Origin: Lanius collurio
Taxonomy: Eukaryota; Chordata; Aves; Passeriformes; Laniidae
Assembly (NCBI GenBank): GCA_020086605.1
Contig: JACBWW010000015.1
Coordinates: forward strand, 22,495,225-22,559,224
DNA length: 64,000 nt
Direction of reading: 5' to 3'
Shown piece after piece: positions 42,816 through 57,350 of the stretch; the first letter of the stretch is position 1, and each line of letters opens with the position of its first letter. The position numbers were made by a program, and so were the translations under genes. The notes below the pieces were generated by a model. The model searched no databases and was not told the DNA's origin. It saw nothing but the letters and a program-made list of their open reading frames with translations.

Positions 42816-45800
42816 AAACTGAAAACACAAGGCTTAGTTCACCTTTTCCTCTTTTTTTTTCCAAGAATTGCACATGAACATTTTAGGGCCAGACCCTCTG
42901 AATTGCTGAGCATCCATAAATTACTCTTTCTTCAACAGGGGCAGAAGGATGCTGAGTGCCTTTGAAAACTTGCCCATTCCAATCAGGTTTTTAAATACAA
43001 GTTGAGTGCCTTGAAAATCCAGCCCTGATTATGCTGGCAGTGTGTTGTTTATTTTATTAGTGATACGGAAATGTGGTTTCAACTCCTTTTGCATCTGTTA
43101 GCAAACTCAAGATTTAGTCTGACTGTGTATCAGGGAAAATGTTAAACTTCATACACTACAGAATATAACAGTGCTGCTCTTTTTCTTCTTTGCTGTCTGC
43201 CTTAAAAGCAATTTTTGCCAAGCATCAGACTGGCATTACCGAAACAGAAAGTATTTCATTTTCCTATCACAGGCATTATTAACAAAGGTCACCATTCAAG
43301 TGACAAAATATCACTAAAACCATCAGCTTTTTTGCTCTTCAGCTCTATGGTGGTGCCTCTCCTGTCATTTCACATATCTGTAGAGAACAACAGTGGCAGA
43401 GGTTCAAGTGAGATAGGCCCCATTTCTGACTTGCTCATAGACTTAGCATTCAGCTCCTCTCCAAGCATACAGGCTGAAAGCATTTTTTTATGGTATTGGA
43501 GTTCAAGAATCAGGAGCAGTTTAATAGAGTTCTGATCGGCTGCAGGCTTGAAGCTCCCTGTGAAAAACATCCTCTCAACAGTACATGTACAAAATCTGTT
43601 CTAAACATATCGAAAGCATTCTGATCCCCAGATTGCAAAACCCAGTGGCCGTTTTTGCTTCTGTGCTTCACAGATTAACAAAATGGATCACTCTTATTAA
43701 AGCTCCAAAGGCATTGCAGGCCCAGAAGATCTGCACAAGGACTCGCTGAGTCTTGCAGAGGGCATGGATCAAAACAGCAGCATTTTCTCATGATGGTTCT
43801 AAATTTTCCTAATAAAGTACCTCTAACTTTTGGGAAATTTGGCTGTTACTTCTGGAAGTAGTTCAGCCAGTCAACTAGATGAACATAGACAATAATTTAA
43901 AGATTTTTAATATCACCATAAAAATCTTTTTGACAAGCAACGTCTCTCCTGACATCAACCACGCTACACATTTCAAATTCATCTTTTCAACAAAAACCTG
44001 CTGGCCAGATACCTGTTTGCAGACCCTCAATCTGAAATCCTTCATATATGTCACTAAAGGTTATTAAAAACTAATCTTCAAGGTGAACACAAAGTACTCT
44101 CTGTATTACCACATTTCTCTAGCTGCTAATGATTAAGCTAACAGAAATATGACAACTTAGCAGAAACTGATATAGACTAAAGTATATTCCAGCTCTAGAA
44201 AGATAGAAAATCTTTATGTTTTTCATCATCGTTGGATGCTGGTTTAAAAGCTGGTTCCACACAGTAATTGCATCAGGATCCACAGAGTCCAAGCAGCATC
44301 TACGCCACAGACACCGGAGATACAAACATGCCAAAATTACGTCAAGCACACCTGAAACGCAACTGCAGCTGAAACATCAGATCCTCTCTAAAATGGGACA
44401 GATCCTAACAGATTGAAAAGAACTTTATCAGTGAAAGAATTGCACCAGAAGCCAATATGTGTTCAATTACAGAAAAAGATAAAAATTTCTAGCCATCTAG
44501 GATGGTTATTCTAAACCACTTCTGATTTATCATCAGAAACAAAACACAGAGGAATTGCAGGAGAGGCAAATGTTGCAATCATAAAAAACCCAGAAAACTA
44601 GAAGCATTTAATATGCACAGCATAATGGGAGCCATCCTGTGCAGTTCTTCAATAATTTATAGAGATTAAGTTGCTAAGAATTGTTTCTCAAATTTTCATT
44701 GTGGAAGAGTTGCCCATTTCTTTTGGCTTACTGAACAAAGAGGCTTAAATTAGATCCTTGTTATAATCTTTTAAAAATAAATTGGAAAGATTTGATGGAG
44801 GAAAGTGAAAAGAGTGGAAGAACTTTAAGAGGATTTGCACATTCCAGAAAAGGAAAAAATAGAATGCACTTTGTTAAAAATACAATTAGTTCTGCATTTT
44901 AAGTTTGTGAAAGCAACTATAGCCTTAGCGAAATGAGCTATATAGAAAAATGAAGGCTTTTTTAACTTTTGTGAAAAGAAGTATTGAAGACCATTCTACC
45001 TAAGCCCATATTACATCTGTATTTTTTTTAATGGAAAACAAACCAAACTCACAATTGTAATTGCCTTTTGTTTTTTAGTTTAGATAGATAAACAGCAGTT
45101 ATCATTCTCATGATAACAATTCCTCTAAAGTTGATGTGATTACTCAGCTGATGAAATTACTCATGTGAGGAAAATAAGTCATATGTATAAGAGATTACTG
45201 GCACAGGTACCTCAATGTAAATTATGAAAGACACATTGCAGAGTGTCATAAATTTTCTAGCAACACATTTCTTTTTCCCATAGGTACTGTCAAACAGCTT
45301 TTTACCTTTAAGCACAGCATTTTTGTAGCATTCTTTCAATCATCTTTTTGACTAACCTGAACCAGAACAGTGATATATCTCTCCTATTCCGACTATTAAT
45401 ATTATGGGCACATGGTCTTTGCTTTTTGACGGTGATAGAAGCAAACTGACAGAACCAATATCCAGACAATCCTTGAACTGATACATGAGCTTTACACAAG
45501 AATGATCAACAAGATAGAGCACTATTCTCTTCAGACTGATTGATAGGAAAAACAAGTTGGCTATAAGGCTGTATTTTCAGCTGGAAGCAAGTATATCAGA
45601 AGTCCTCTGTGGGCCCCCATGTATTCAAAGCTTATCCAGACAGAAGAATAAAAATAAATAAAAAGAAAGAATGGTGAAAAGAAAAAAGGTTATAACAATA
45701 TAGGAAGGTAAATTTTTGCTCTATTATGCAGAAGAGAGGAGAAATACGCATCTGTCATGACGACCTAAGCAAAATTCTTAATGTGTGAACATAATTATGG

Positions 45801-48800
45801 CTCATCTGAAGTTCAGTTAAATCCCAGTTTACCTGAGACAGACAGGCTGGCACAGCTCAGTAGAGCTGTGTCAAATGACAGGTGACTTCTTGAGCCATTT
45901 CCAAAGCTAAGTGAGGGACAGGAAGCAGTAAAACTTGTCCCACATACCCCAGGCAGGGACCTCACACCTGCGAGCAAGAAGGGAACCGGATCACTGCACA
46001 CTGCCATGCAATTAAACACAACTGCTGAGACGCCACTAAATACTTGCACCTGACTGTATTTCTACAGCTGCTTTTAGGGCCAAGCTGCACTCCCTCTGTG
46101 CTTCATAAATGGAGCACTGCCTACTCTGGGCACAGGAATTTATGTCCTCATCAGCCCTAGGTCTCTGCCTGGAGCCACCATGTTTTCTCATCTGTCAATG
46201 CCTCGTTTGATCTCCACCCTCAAAGCACCATCAGGATGAGGAAAAAACATTTCAGAAGCAGAGCAGAAATGCACCAGCAGAGCCATTGGTGGATATTTAA
46301 CTGCTTTTCCTGAGTATTTCTCTCCTATGTCTTTTCAATCTTGCTGGTTGCTGGCCCCTTCCTGAGTAAGAAACCGTCTGGTTGTCACAGCAAAAATCGT
46401 TAGGGACATTGTGATGCATTCTCTTCCACTTCTTGCCACTTGGATAGGCAGTGTCTTTGTATCACATCTTTTCATGCCACTTCTTATGTGCACACTAAGA
46501 ATTTTGTCTAGAGGAGTTAAGAGAATTATTTTAACAATGTAAAAAAGATAAAAAATCCAAAGTAAACTCTTATCTACAATCAACCAGAAACTCAGAGAAG
46601 GGAAAGGGACTTTTATAGTTTTGTGCTAATGATCATGAGAGACAGATATGAATTAAAGCTCAGTGTGAGAGACAAGAGCTCTAAGGAATCATGAGACATT
46701 CATGTTCAGATCATTTTCTGCACTGGCATCCTGCAAACATATTAAAAACCTTTATCACTGCAGTGTCTGATGCTTGTAACATAAGTTACAAAACACAGCT
46801 ATCTGAAAACTAAACAAAATGAGCTTGTTTTCCTCTTGTCCCACAAAACAGTTTGTTTATACATATATGCATGCACCACAAATTTATTCCTATTTGTTTC
46901 ATCTACCATGTTTTATCCTATACACTGTCAGCTTTTCCTGAGAGATCAGGGATCTGTCTCTGTACAAGTGAAAATGTCCTCTACGTGAGTTATAATCCAG
47001 CCCTTAAATTTGTTTCCCAAAGCAGGCACTCTATAGGATCCTCCAAAGGAGAAAATTTTCTTTCTAACCATCATAGAAAATCCATTCTACTGAAGAAGAT
47101 TCTAACTTTGATCCATGACCCTCTACACATGATAACATGTCTCCAAAATGGCAAAGTGGCTATCAAAATTGCTTAATGTGCATCTATATCACTCTCCCCT
47201 GGGGAAAAGATAATAAAAGCAGAGCAAGACCATGTTTCTGTCAAAATAGGAATCTTCCTGGTTATATGTTACAATAGCTAACAGAGGGCTTGTTTTTTTT
47301 AACATTTATGACAATAAAAGACACTTATCGCTATAATTCTGTACCTGTATGATGTCTAACAATGGCATCCTGGCACATGACTGAGCAGTAACAGAAACAA
47401 ATGGGGTACTTTTTCTAACAAGAAGTTATCATTTTTGTAATTATAATTCGACATTTTAAAGAAATTACTATAATTTTGCCTTTACTTTGAGAACAAATAC
47501 AACATAAAAATTTGGAATTAAATACAAAATACTGTATCTCCCAACCTCAAAACCAAGTCTGATCTGAGAGTACCTAGGATTAGAGGTGTCATGACAAGAA
47601 CTACTCCTTTGGTTCAATATGAGAAGGGGTGCATAGAAAAGAAAGAAAATTGATACTCCTAATGAAATTAAAATAAGTGTTGTCATCTTGGAATATTTCA
47701 TGTTCTAAGCACAAAACCTGATTTTCAGGAAGTAGGCTTTTCATTATGTTCCATTTGTAGCTTTCCTTCCTACACCCACTGAGGCTTCCCACAGCTGTGT
47801 TTCACTTGTTCAAAGGGCATTTAAAGTACAAATGCTTTTGACATCACCTAGTTGAAAAAAAGCCTCCAAAGGAGGTCTCAGCTTTGTTCAACCTGTGGAT
47901 GTATGCTTCTTGTTTTTTGGCAACTGCATACGTATTTAGGCAGATGAAGGCACTGAAAAGGCAAATCAGACCTGCAAGCTTAAGTATCTACAAGTAAAAA
48001 TATTGTGATCACATTTTTTAATGCTCTTCCTTTGGTCCTAGGGAGAAGTGGAAAACATAGGAAGTTGTCAACACCATAAATGGGTAAGAGGAAGGAGGTT
48101 TTATGGCTCTACCTTCCTTTCCAGGAGCAGGTAATATTGAAAGGGACAATTATGACAGGTGTTACAACAGTTACATGGAATAAATATAATGTAACAGGGA
48201 ATTTTAAAACAATTTTTAATGCCATTTTGTCCTCAATGTGCTTCTGGTCTTAGATTCAGTCCAATACTTGTGCAGTTGAGCTGGTGTGTGCATATGAGCA
48301 CTTAAGCAGCATTCAAACCTTATTAATGGAGACTGAACAGTGTCTGAGGCCTGTTTACATTAGAGCGAGTTTTGTTCCAAGAAGGCACCTACAAAAGCAC
48401 TAAAGCAGATAATAAAGTGACCAATTTGATGCAATTGTAACACATTTTTCTTCACTTTAATCTGAAAAGGTTCCTTTATAATCTGAATCTGCTGTATAAG
48501 CATGCAGGGAACCTGAAGAAAGGTGTAAGAAAAAGAACAAGTAGGAAATGACCACAGAGTGACCACACTGCCTTTGGATTAAATGGACACAGCAATGAAG
48601 CCAAGAGCTGCTCTCTACAAGCACTACTGAAATACTATTATTCAGTATCTGCAGCAAGTGCCCCTGACTCCAGATATGAAACAATACATCAAAAAATTTA
48701 TCTGCTGTTAGAAATGTGACCTATAAAATGAAGTAAAAAGGATACTCTGAAAGGGAAGGAAATAACAGGAAAATTCTGTGGGTATTGAATTGCAGAGCAC

Positions 48801-49050
48801 CGAGACAACAAAAAACCTCAGAGAGAAGAATTTGCGGTTTACACCTACTTGGCTTATTTTGCATTGTGTTTCAATCTCACTAATGGAACACAAATTTTTT
48901 AAGTCTGTGCCTTCTTTTTCAAACCTCTGCCTTCCTCTTTGCTCAAAATGATGATATAAATACAATAGAAAAAGGATACAGGACAGTATTAAATTTGGTC
49001 CCTAATTACACCCCTTATAAAGATGATTTAACAAAGCTTTTATTTTCACT

Positions 49051-49072
49051 AAAAAAAAAAAAAAAAAAAAAA
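49051..49072 (+). repeat. A22 homopolymer tract
   Basis: This is an uninterrupted A run after TATTTTCACT. No recognisable retrosequence or target-site duplication adjoins it. Confidence 0.9.
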
Positions 49073-50180
49073 GTTGTTTCCATGATGGCACAAAAAAACC
49101 TCAGTGAAAGCAGTTTATATTATGTATTATTTATGACAGTGTCCAAAACTTGGAAGTGAAGGATCTATGCTGGCTAGTGAGATGACGAAACCAATAAAAA
49201 CGGATTTAGCTTTAGTCCTTAAATAATTCGGAAAACTGCTGTGTAATGTTCATTTAATAATTACTACAGTACTATGTTGTAAAATAGGTCCAATAAACTA
49301 ATGTTTACCTATCTGAGTTTCTGTTCCCCCAAAAAAGAGCCAAGTTAGCAGCCCTTTGCCAATTTTTACGTATGAGTCTTCGGCACCTAGCTTTTTCTGT
49401 GTGTTGTTAAAATTAGTTAAGATTTTTTTTTTATTATTATTTAATATTTTTGAAAGTAGATGCAAGAAAATACTTGTATTAAAGCTCTATTTGCTTCCTC
49501 AGTCCTAAAGGTAGAAAAAAATTTTTATCTACAGCCTCAGGACCTCTGACCCTCTTCCTCCAGTGGAAGCTGTTTTCAGCCAATTGTTGTTATTTGCCAG
49601 TGCTTTCACTTAATGTCCAGAATAATAGGATGGTATTAGTGATTTATTAGGGTGGAAGCACAACTTCCTCATGGGAAGCGTATCTGAAACAATGATGTAT
49701 AGATACTTAAAAAAACTTTTTCAAGTAATCTTATAAAAAATTGTTTCAGTGTGATAGGCCTCTTGTCTACCCTTGCTTTGGTAATGGTGATATTTTCCCA
49801 TTCTGAGAAATTCACCTTCCTTGTGTGATTGTGTCTTTTCTTCATAGATGAATATTAATGCAGATGACTAAGGACAGAGGGGACTACAATGAAGTAATTT
49901 CTCCAAGTGTTTCTAGCTCTGTAATTAAGGCAGGTAAAGCATGTAACAAATACTGACGAAGAAAAGTGAGACTCTACTGAGCTTATTTTAAATAAATAAA
50001 TAATTAAAAACAAAACAGTCCCAGGCATACTCATCCCCTTGTGACCATGTCTCACTTTATTATTTGTTTTACATTAAAAGCTCATTAGCTTTGAGCTTTT
50101 TGACAGCTTACCCAGTTTCGTGCAGAAGGCACCAAATTCCTGTGGTCCAACGCACTGAGACAAATGGTGGTATAACATCA

Positions 50181-50197
50181 CCCCACCCCACCCCACC
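50181..50197 (-). other. (CCCCA) repeat; potential G-quadruplex on the GRID2 sense strand
   Basis: CCCCACCCCACCCCACC on plus gives three G4 tracts and one G2 tract on the minus strand, each separated by a single T. One-nucleotide loops favour a stable parallel quadruplex, although the short fourth tract limits it to two full tetrads or a vacancy-bearing three. Confidence 0.5.
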
Positions 50198-53100
50198 TTC
50201 CTATAAAAAATCATGAAAATCATGGAAGCTTATGCAAATCAGATCACCTATAAGTGCTACAGTGAAAAAGGCAGCCTTCTTACAGTGACCACAATTAGCC
50301 TGCAGTTAAGACCCCAGTTCGAATATGATATTCCCTGTGAAACATTTCTTGATAAAGGTTGAAGCTGGATGTGAACTTTGAATTCAGTAAGCAATCTCTC
50401 TGACTCATGGATTGTGGGAAGTCCCACATCAGAGCCCAGAACAGTATCAATATACCAGTTCAAATCTTTCAAAATAAATCAAGATTCAGCTTTTCCTTCT
50501 GAGGATTTTAATTACTGATGGAATGGGGCTTGGGACATACAAGGAGAAGAGAGATTTGGGCACAAGATGCTTTAAGATCTGATTTACTTGTAGTTATTTC
50601 ATCTTTCCTATTCAATCAGTTCCTGTGCTAAACAAAGTCCTTGGGGTGAAGTATTTACAGTTAATTATGGAACTGCTATAATCTGTCTTGCTTTCAAATT
50701 AACAATTTATCATAGTCATAAATTAATTCCCCCCCCTTTTTTTTTCCCCAGCATATTAGCACATCAACCACAGTGGCTAGCCTCGTTTCACTCCCATTAT
50801 TAAGACAGTTTTTCCTTTTAATTTATAGAAAGCATGAAATTTTACAACCAGATCTGAAAGTCAGCTATTAATAACTTACTGAGGAAATTTTATATTTCAA
50901 ATACAAAAGGAGCTATAGACATAAATGTAACCAAGACTAAGCCACTGTACATAGTGCTGGTGAGGAAATCAATAACTTTTTGGATAATAGGTTTTTTTTA
51001 TTTCTTACTCAGTTACGACTTTCATACAACATTAATGAGTCCAATAAACAAATAATCAACCGTTCTTCTAATAAAATGTTTCTTTATGATTCTTTTCAAC
51101 AACTCATTCCCCTTAAAATCTGTAGTGATCATTATTCATAGAAAACAAAATTAGAGCAGAAAGATTGTGATACAGAGAAGTACCAACTAAATATTAATGA
51201 ACCTATTAATGATTATTATGTTTGCTGACACAAACATGTGAATATGTTATCAGAACCTGCTCATAGGCAGTATGTACAATGGTCCTGCAAAGCTGTATTT
51301 GAAGAAGTGTTTTGTTTTACAAACCAAAGTATTATGTTTCTAGCAAATATAGAGAAACAGATCTTTTCCGAGGATAAATAATAACTATTTAATCTTAATT
51401 TTATAGCTGTATGCGTTTGAAGAAAAATCTACAGGGAAAAAAAAAGTAGCCCTTGCCCCCTCAGCTAGCCTAAACAAAATCATATATGAAGACACAGGAA
51501 AGAGGAAGCAAAGCAACAGCTGATAAGAAAGCAAGATCTGAGATATCCGTGACACTGACCAACTAAAAAGGAGGACTAGCTTCCACATTTATTATTTGCT
51601 CCCATGCAATGTTTGTTAAACAACAATATTGTTAGATAGTCCAGACTGACACATATTTCTATATTTATGGAGATGATTACTAACTGCTAGATGCCTTTAA
51701 TCACTTCAGTGATGCTCTCCCTCCACCTCAGAGCTCATGTTAGAAACAGGCAAGCAGGGGAAGCTCAGCAGAGGAGATGAGCATAATTGTGTGGCACCCC
51801 AAAGATGCCCCTTGTGCCTTCCAACCTATGCTCTTTTCCTTACTATTTTCTATTAGTTTCCCTAGCTGTGCTTTTTCTGAACTCCAGCTCAGCATAAAAT
51901 CTCATTACCAAAATGTCAAGGCAATAACCATATCTTTCTGTCTCTTCGTTTCCCCTCCCCCCTTCAAAATATATACCCACAGAAAATGTTATTATGGCTT
52001 TATAGTTTTAGGTAATTAATAGCTCCAGTTCAGGGTAGGAATCAATTATGCCCATATTCTGTAGTGCATTCTGGAGAGCTCACAGTCTGTATTAACATAC
52101 AACATGCATTACCAATTCTATGTCAAACATAGTTGGTATTTAGTGGACAAATATGGAAAAAATAGAATGGCTACTATGAGGTGACTTAAAAAATCCTAAA
52201 CCTTATCTAAATAATATCAGATACAATTCAAATGCTTAAATGTAAGTTTATTTGCTGGATTAGACAATTATGAAAGCTGATTTCTTGTTCTTTGCTTTAG
52301 ACACATAAAACAACTTTCCTGTAATAAGTTGTTTGGGTTTTTTTTTTATTTCTGGAGAACCGACATTTCTAGTGGTCAGTGGAAAGTTCTTGATGATTCC
52401 TCACACACACATATCCAGCTGCTAACTGACAGTTATGGAATGGGGAGGATTCTACTTGGCCCATGAACCCACCCAGTTCACCTGTGAAAGAGACTCTCCT
52501 ACAGTGCCTCTCCCATCCTACTTTGGTGAACAGGCATGAAAACTGATTCACATTTGAAGTGATCACAGAACTCCTCCTTAGCAATTTCTAAGCAATCATT
52601 CCTTGTTGTTACAGCAGATTTTTACACCCTTTCCCTACACAAGAGGCGCTTGCAGAGGCTGCACTGGTGGGGAGTAAATGGAAGAGCAGACAAGCCCAGT
52701 ATATACAGATTTCTCTATATTGATCTACACCATATACAAGGTCACATCAACTTCTACTGTTCCAAGAACATATAGCACTGTGAGAAGTGAAGTGTAGCAA
52801 AAGCAGGAATCCAGCAATAGGTAAGTCTATCCATGTGGAATAAGTGAAAGTTTCTTCATGTATTTCTCTATACCACAGCTTTTAGAGCTGAAACAAGAAA
52901 CAGAATAAATCCAATTTTTGTGATCATTAGCCAGCTGTCCAGACATCAGGAATGAAAATGTTTCAGATACAGATTATTTTCTCCCTTTTTTTTTTCCCAA
53001 GTAATGAATATGTCCCTAATTTCTCTTCAAAACAAGTTGCCTCACTAACTACAAGGAACTTGTTTACAATTCTGCTTTGAAATACACAGACACACCTTTG

Positions 53101-53307
53101 TTAGTAAGCATCTCTGCTGCCTGGTGAACAAAGACAGAATCCCCAAACGAGGGACAAACTGTTAATGAGGAGCAGCAATTCTATTTTTCTGGCTTGCTTT
53201 ACACATTGTAGACAGAGGGCAAGTCCCTTCACACTTTAAAAATGACAGAATAAGTGCTATCTCAGAGTAGGGAAAGAGCCAGAGTGCCAAATCTGTCCGT
53301 CCTTATT

Positions 53308-53328
53308 AAAAAAAAAAAAAAAAAAAAA
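53308..53328 (+). repeat. A21 homopolymer tract
   Basis: This is an uninterrupted A run after CCGTCCTTATT, without a recognisable retrosequence beside it. Confidence 0.9.
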
Positions 53329-54090
53329 GAAATAACTAAGTAAAAACAATCAGGATTAAGTCTGAAGAATTAGAATTTTTATTTTAGGACAAGCTCGTCA
53401 TATTGAGATTCAAACACTGTTCTGTGCCAGGCTATCTACCTGCAAGTCTTTTAAACAGTCTGAGTTGGCACCACCACACCCAACTCCAAATATCAGTGTC
53501 AAAAATGCTGCTCTTGAAGGTCTAGCCAGCAGCACCATAATGTGGAAAATGAACAAAATCCCCCAGTGATCCATTTCTCCATTCAAACCCATTCTTTACC
53601 TTCACCTGCAAAAAAGGAACATTCCTGGTCCTCCAATCCCAAATCCCTGGTGTGTGACTCTATCCCCTTGTGGAGTCTGCCACTCTCTTGGAAACATGGC
53701 CCTTCCTTGAGAAGGGGGAATGAAGTCACCAAGACCTGCAGACTCTACTGCCTGCTCTCAGCACTGTTTGTATTTTCCAGGAATCAAATGTTGCATCAAA
53801 TTTGTTACACAAAATGGCAGCTGAGCATCTCCTTTCTCTTCACTGAGTTAATGGCATCAGACACACAAGCCACTGCAGAGCACAGTCTGCTTGGCGACTG
53901 ATTTCACTCTCTTGCTTTGGACATTACTTGTAATTTTAAGGTTAAAAGGCTGTCACAGTGCAGAGACTATACCATTCTTTGCATTTTGAAAAAAGCATGA
54001 ATTCGGCAGTAAATTAAGTACAAGGACAGGGAGAGGATGTTGAAAACTACCTGTTGTCAAAAGCCTCACCATAACAATAACCTCTTCTGT

Positions 54091-54141
54091 TAAAAAAAAC
54101 CCAAAGAAACACAAACCAACAAAACTCCAAAAACCCACACC
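54091..54141. repeat. A/C-rich low-complexity block
   Basis: TAAAAAAAACCCAAAGAAAC, then ACAAACCAACAAAACTCCAA and AAACCCACACC. It is T-poor on plus, and of the same type as the block at 1447. Confidence 0.82.
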
Positions 54142-54632
54142 TGGAACATTTGTTTTAAAATACTTCATTTTTGTTATGATCTTTAAAGATCATACACATC
54201 TCATAGCCTCATCTTAGATGACATGTTCCTAATGAGGCTGCTGATACAATCCATATTAAAGCTAAATTCTCTTAAGACACCAGGAACAAAAACAGAACTG
54301 CAATCTGGGGATAAAAACAGGTCATGCAACTTCAAGGGACCATCAAAATGTCTGCCTCTAATGTATGCTTGCAAAAATTCACCTTAATTCCCATTCTCTC
54401 CTACCTCTTTCTTAGTATGCTATTTCAATCATAAATGCCAGCAAGAAGCAAAATGATTACTCCAAGAAACAAGGAGGAATCCTGTGTATCAGCAGTGATT
54501 TCTCTGGCTTCCCTGACTCATTAATAACCATTTTTTTTCTGAATACCCATAGACTCTGTCCAGAAGAGTGTCTAAGAGGAGAGAGCTTAAAATAAACAAT
54601 GGCAGAGCTGCTGTAACACAAGTTAATGAGGT

Positions 54633-54674
54633 GCCTATGTGTGACCAATAGAAGCCTATATGTGACCAATTCCC
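54633..54674. repeat. Tandem duplication of a 21-bp unit
   Basis: GCCTATGTGTGACCAATAGAA at 54633-54653 is followed by GCCTATATGTGACCAATTCC, with one substitution in the shared core. It is a minor intronic slippage product. Confidence 0.9.
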
Positions 54675-56160
54675 ACAGTCTGCTGCTAGAATTTAGAGTG
54701 ATTTAAAGTGATTTCTATTATTAGAAACCATAAGCTAATAGAATTTTGAAGAAAATAATAGTAAACATAAACTTTCAAAGGGCTTATTCTGTTTAATCGT
54801 GTGTTGCTTGTTTAAACTCCATCTTAAGGACAGGGCCCCTCAGAAGCTCAGTTTCCTGGCCAGTTCAAAGCAATTGCCAAAATCTGCTCCTAAATTCATT
54901 AGAACTTCAGTTCACTAAGTCCTAGCTTTTGCAGTGAAAGCAAGCTGGGAAGAACTTTTATAAAACGCTTAGAAAGCCAAGTGGGAAAAACTCCAGGATT
55001 TCCAAAAGGAGACCAGTGTCAGAAGGAAAGCAGCAGTTTAGCAGCACAAGTACTAGCCACAAATGATAAGAAGATGAAGACAGTAATTTCAAAAGCAGTA
55101 TTAAGAGAATGTTTAGGAAAGTTTGGAACTGACATTAAACTTCCATATAGGATGAGATAATTTCATGTGCACTTAAATTGATAAAGTCGGTTCATGCACA
55201 GGCATTAGTTTCTCATATGTTCTAAGACTCAAATTTATTTCCACAGCCAAAGTCCTAGAGTGATCTAAAATTAAAGTTTCTTCCAGTTTAAGATAAGTTG
55301 ACCCAGTTCAATGTAATGTAATTGCCAATCACAAAGTGAGTTTCAGGAAAATAAAAATTAGTGTAATTACATCTCAAATTCTATTAATAATGGGTTCTAA
55401 ATTTTTATAAAAATCACAACAGATACTATATCTCAGCACAGCTCTAAGAGTTAAGTCTGTGATATGTCTTCATCTTTGGTTCATCAGAAACCTTTGCTTT
55501 CCAAGAGAATTAATTTTTTACAGAATAAAACATTCTGCTCCAAGTGGAAAAGTGGACTGTAGAGCAATGATTCTGAAATAATCTTTCTGGAATAACAGTA
55601 TAAATTGAAAAATCATAATTTTTCTTTCATATAAACTACTCCACTACATTCCTATTTTACATTTTCACTCTCAATTGAGTAAAATATGGAATATGAAAGT
55701 AAAACTAAGTAGAGTGGCATCAGACATCAATGACAGGAGGCAAAAATATAGAATTTGCCTGTCAGAAGTATTTCTCAGCTTTAACTATAGCTATGCAAAA
55801 ACATAGGAAAGATGAGAGGGGAAAAAAAAGAGACAAGAAAGAGTTGTAACTTCTGTAGGGTTTTGAGAAATCCTAGAGCATTCCTTTGTCAGTCAGCCAC
55901 AAACTCAGAATGGTGACAAGGGCACTTCAGGTGCTCTTGCATTTACTTTACTGAGCTGATGTCCATGGAGAGAGAGTGAGATGTGGGGTGCATTGGGGCT
56001 GGCATGCTGAACAAATATCCCAGGACAGTATCTTGGTTCTGTCAAGCCCAATATCTTTTTATAGCTCACAGACATCTGACTGATCATTTTGATCTCGACT
56101 AGATCTCCTGCTTGTGCACTTTTATATTTTTTTTCCAAATCTGTATCCTGAATTTTTCCA

Positions 56161-56220
56161 AGGAAAAAAGAACAAAAACAACCAAACAAAAAACCCCATC
56201 AAAAAACCAAAACTGCTAAA
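56161..56220. repeat. A/C-rich low-complexity block
   Basis: AGAACAAAAACAACCAAACA is followed by AAAAACCCCATCAAAAAACC and further A-rich sequence. It is of the same compositional family as the blocks at 1447, 54091 and 63289. Confidence 0.82.
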
Positions 56221-57280
56221 CCCTGCTCTGTTCTTCCCACTCTAATCATAATAAAGAATTTACAAAGGGACGGTAAGAAATCAACCATGTATAACAAGGA
56301 TGGTAGCCTGAGAATGATGGTAAAATCAAGAGTGCTCATTTTCTAATTGTAATACTCCTTTGCATCACTATTTAAGGGGGTGGCTACATTTTCTAATTAG
56401 GCTCTGAATGCTTTGCACAAGCCATTTCACATGGTTTCACGCAGCAAGTCATTCCTTAGTCCTAGTACTTTTCATTACTTGAATTCCACTGGTCAGGTAT
56501 TTCAAAGTGATTCACTCCAACTCTCTTCTGAGGTGTTTATTACATAAACTGTGATTTCTGCTGATATTTTCATGTCAAGCATTGCCAATTTCTGGGTAAT
56601 AATTTTAGCCATTGCTTAGGTCGGATGCCTCAAGTGTAGCCTTGAGAGATCTTGGAGGAAGATGCATTCATTTTGGCATTTCTCTCTTGAGAATTTGACA
56701 ACCAAATATTTTTCAACTGATATTCAGAAACAGCTGGCTGACTAGATAGGGAGAGTAACTTTATCTGTTCAGTGAATGCAGAAAGCTGTTTGTACCATCT
56801 GAAGTACCCCTTTCTAAAATAAGGAAACCTTGTGAAAACCTGTTAACTAATTTCTACAGTAACATAATCATTCACAACTTACCAACAGTTAAAAAAAACA
56901 ATTATACAAACCTGAGGTTCTGATACCAGTAAAAATCCCAAATCTGTGCAAAAGATTAATATTTTTCCCCTTCACATGTAGAAAAATTCTGCAGATAAAT
57001 CATTTTAAACATCTAGGGTCAGGTTTAATTCAAAGAAAACAGAAATCCCAACTTTTTGAATGGCCATTTGCATCTACATTTTTATCTTTACATCTTAGTC
57101 CCCAAAATTATTTGAATGAAACATGAAAAAGTAAGAGATAGTGTCAGTCTCCTCAGGGTGTCTGGTTGCTGGTTCAGTTCTTCCCTCTCCACTGCCCAAA
57201 TTGCCAATAACTAAGCTTGAAGTGTAAATCATAATAAAGCCAAGCTGAAAACCTTTCCTGGGGCAGAATATGTTGCTTCT

Positions 57281-57350
57281 GTGGGTTTTGTTTTGTTTGT
57301 TTGTGTGTTTTACTTTTTTTGCTTTGTTTTTGTTGTAGAATTTTTTTTTT
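57281..57350. repeat. T/G-rich low-complexity block
   Basis: GTGGGTTTTGTTTTGTTTGT, then TTGTGTGTTTTAC and GCTTTGTTTTTGTTG, ending in a T10 run at 57341. It is the reverse-strand version of the A/C-rich blocks. Confidence 0.82.

Noticed and set aside
43215..43570. 106-codon plus and 66-codon minus overlapping frames
   Set aside because: No domain, signal sequence or homology was recognised. Frames on both strands of one AT-rich segment are most simply chance.
44119..44416. Overlapping frames on both strands with protein-like composition
   Set aside because: The minus frame reads plausibly (VDPDAITVWNQLLNQ) but matches no GluD2 segment or family I know, and lacks clear exon borders.
55905..56189. 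94-codon minus frame
   Set aside because: It was examined as a candidate upstream GRID2 exon. The residues do not match any part of the amino-terminal domain, and the frame runs into an A-rich block.
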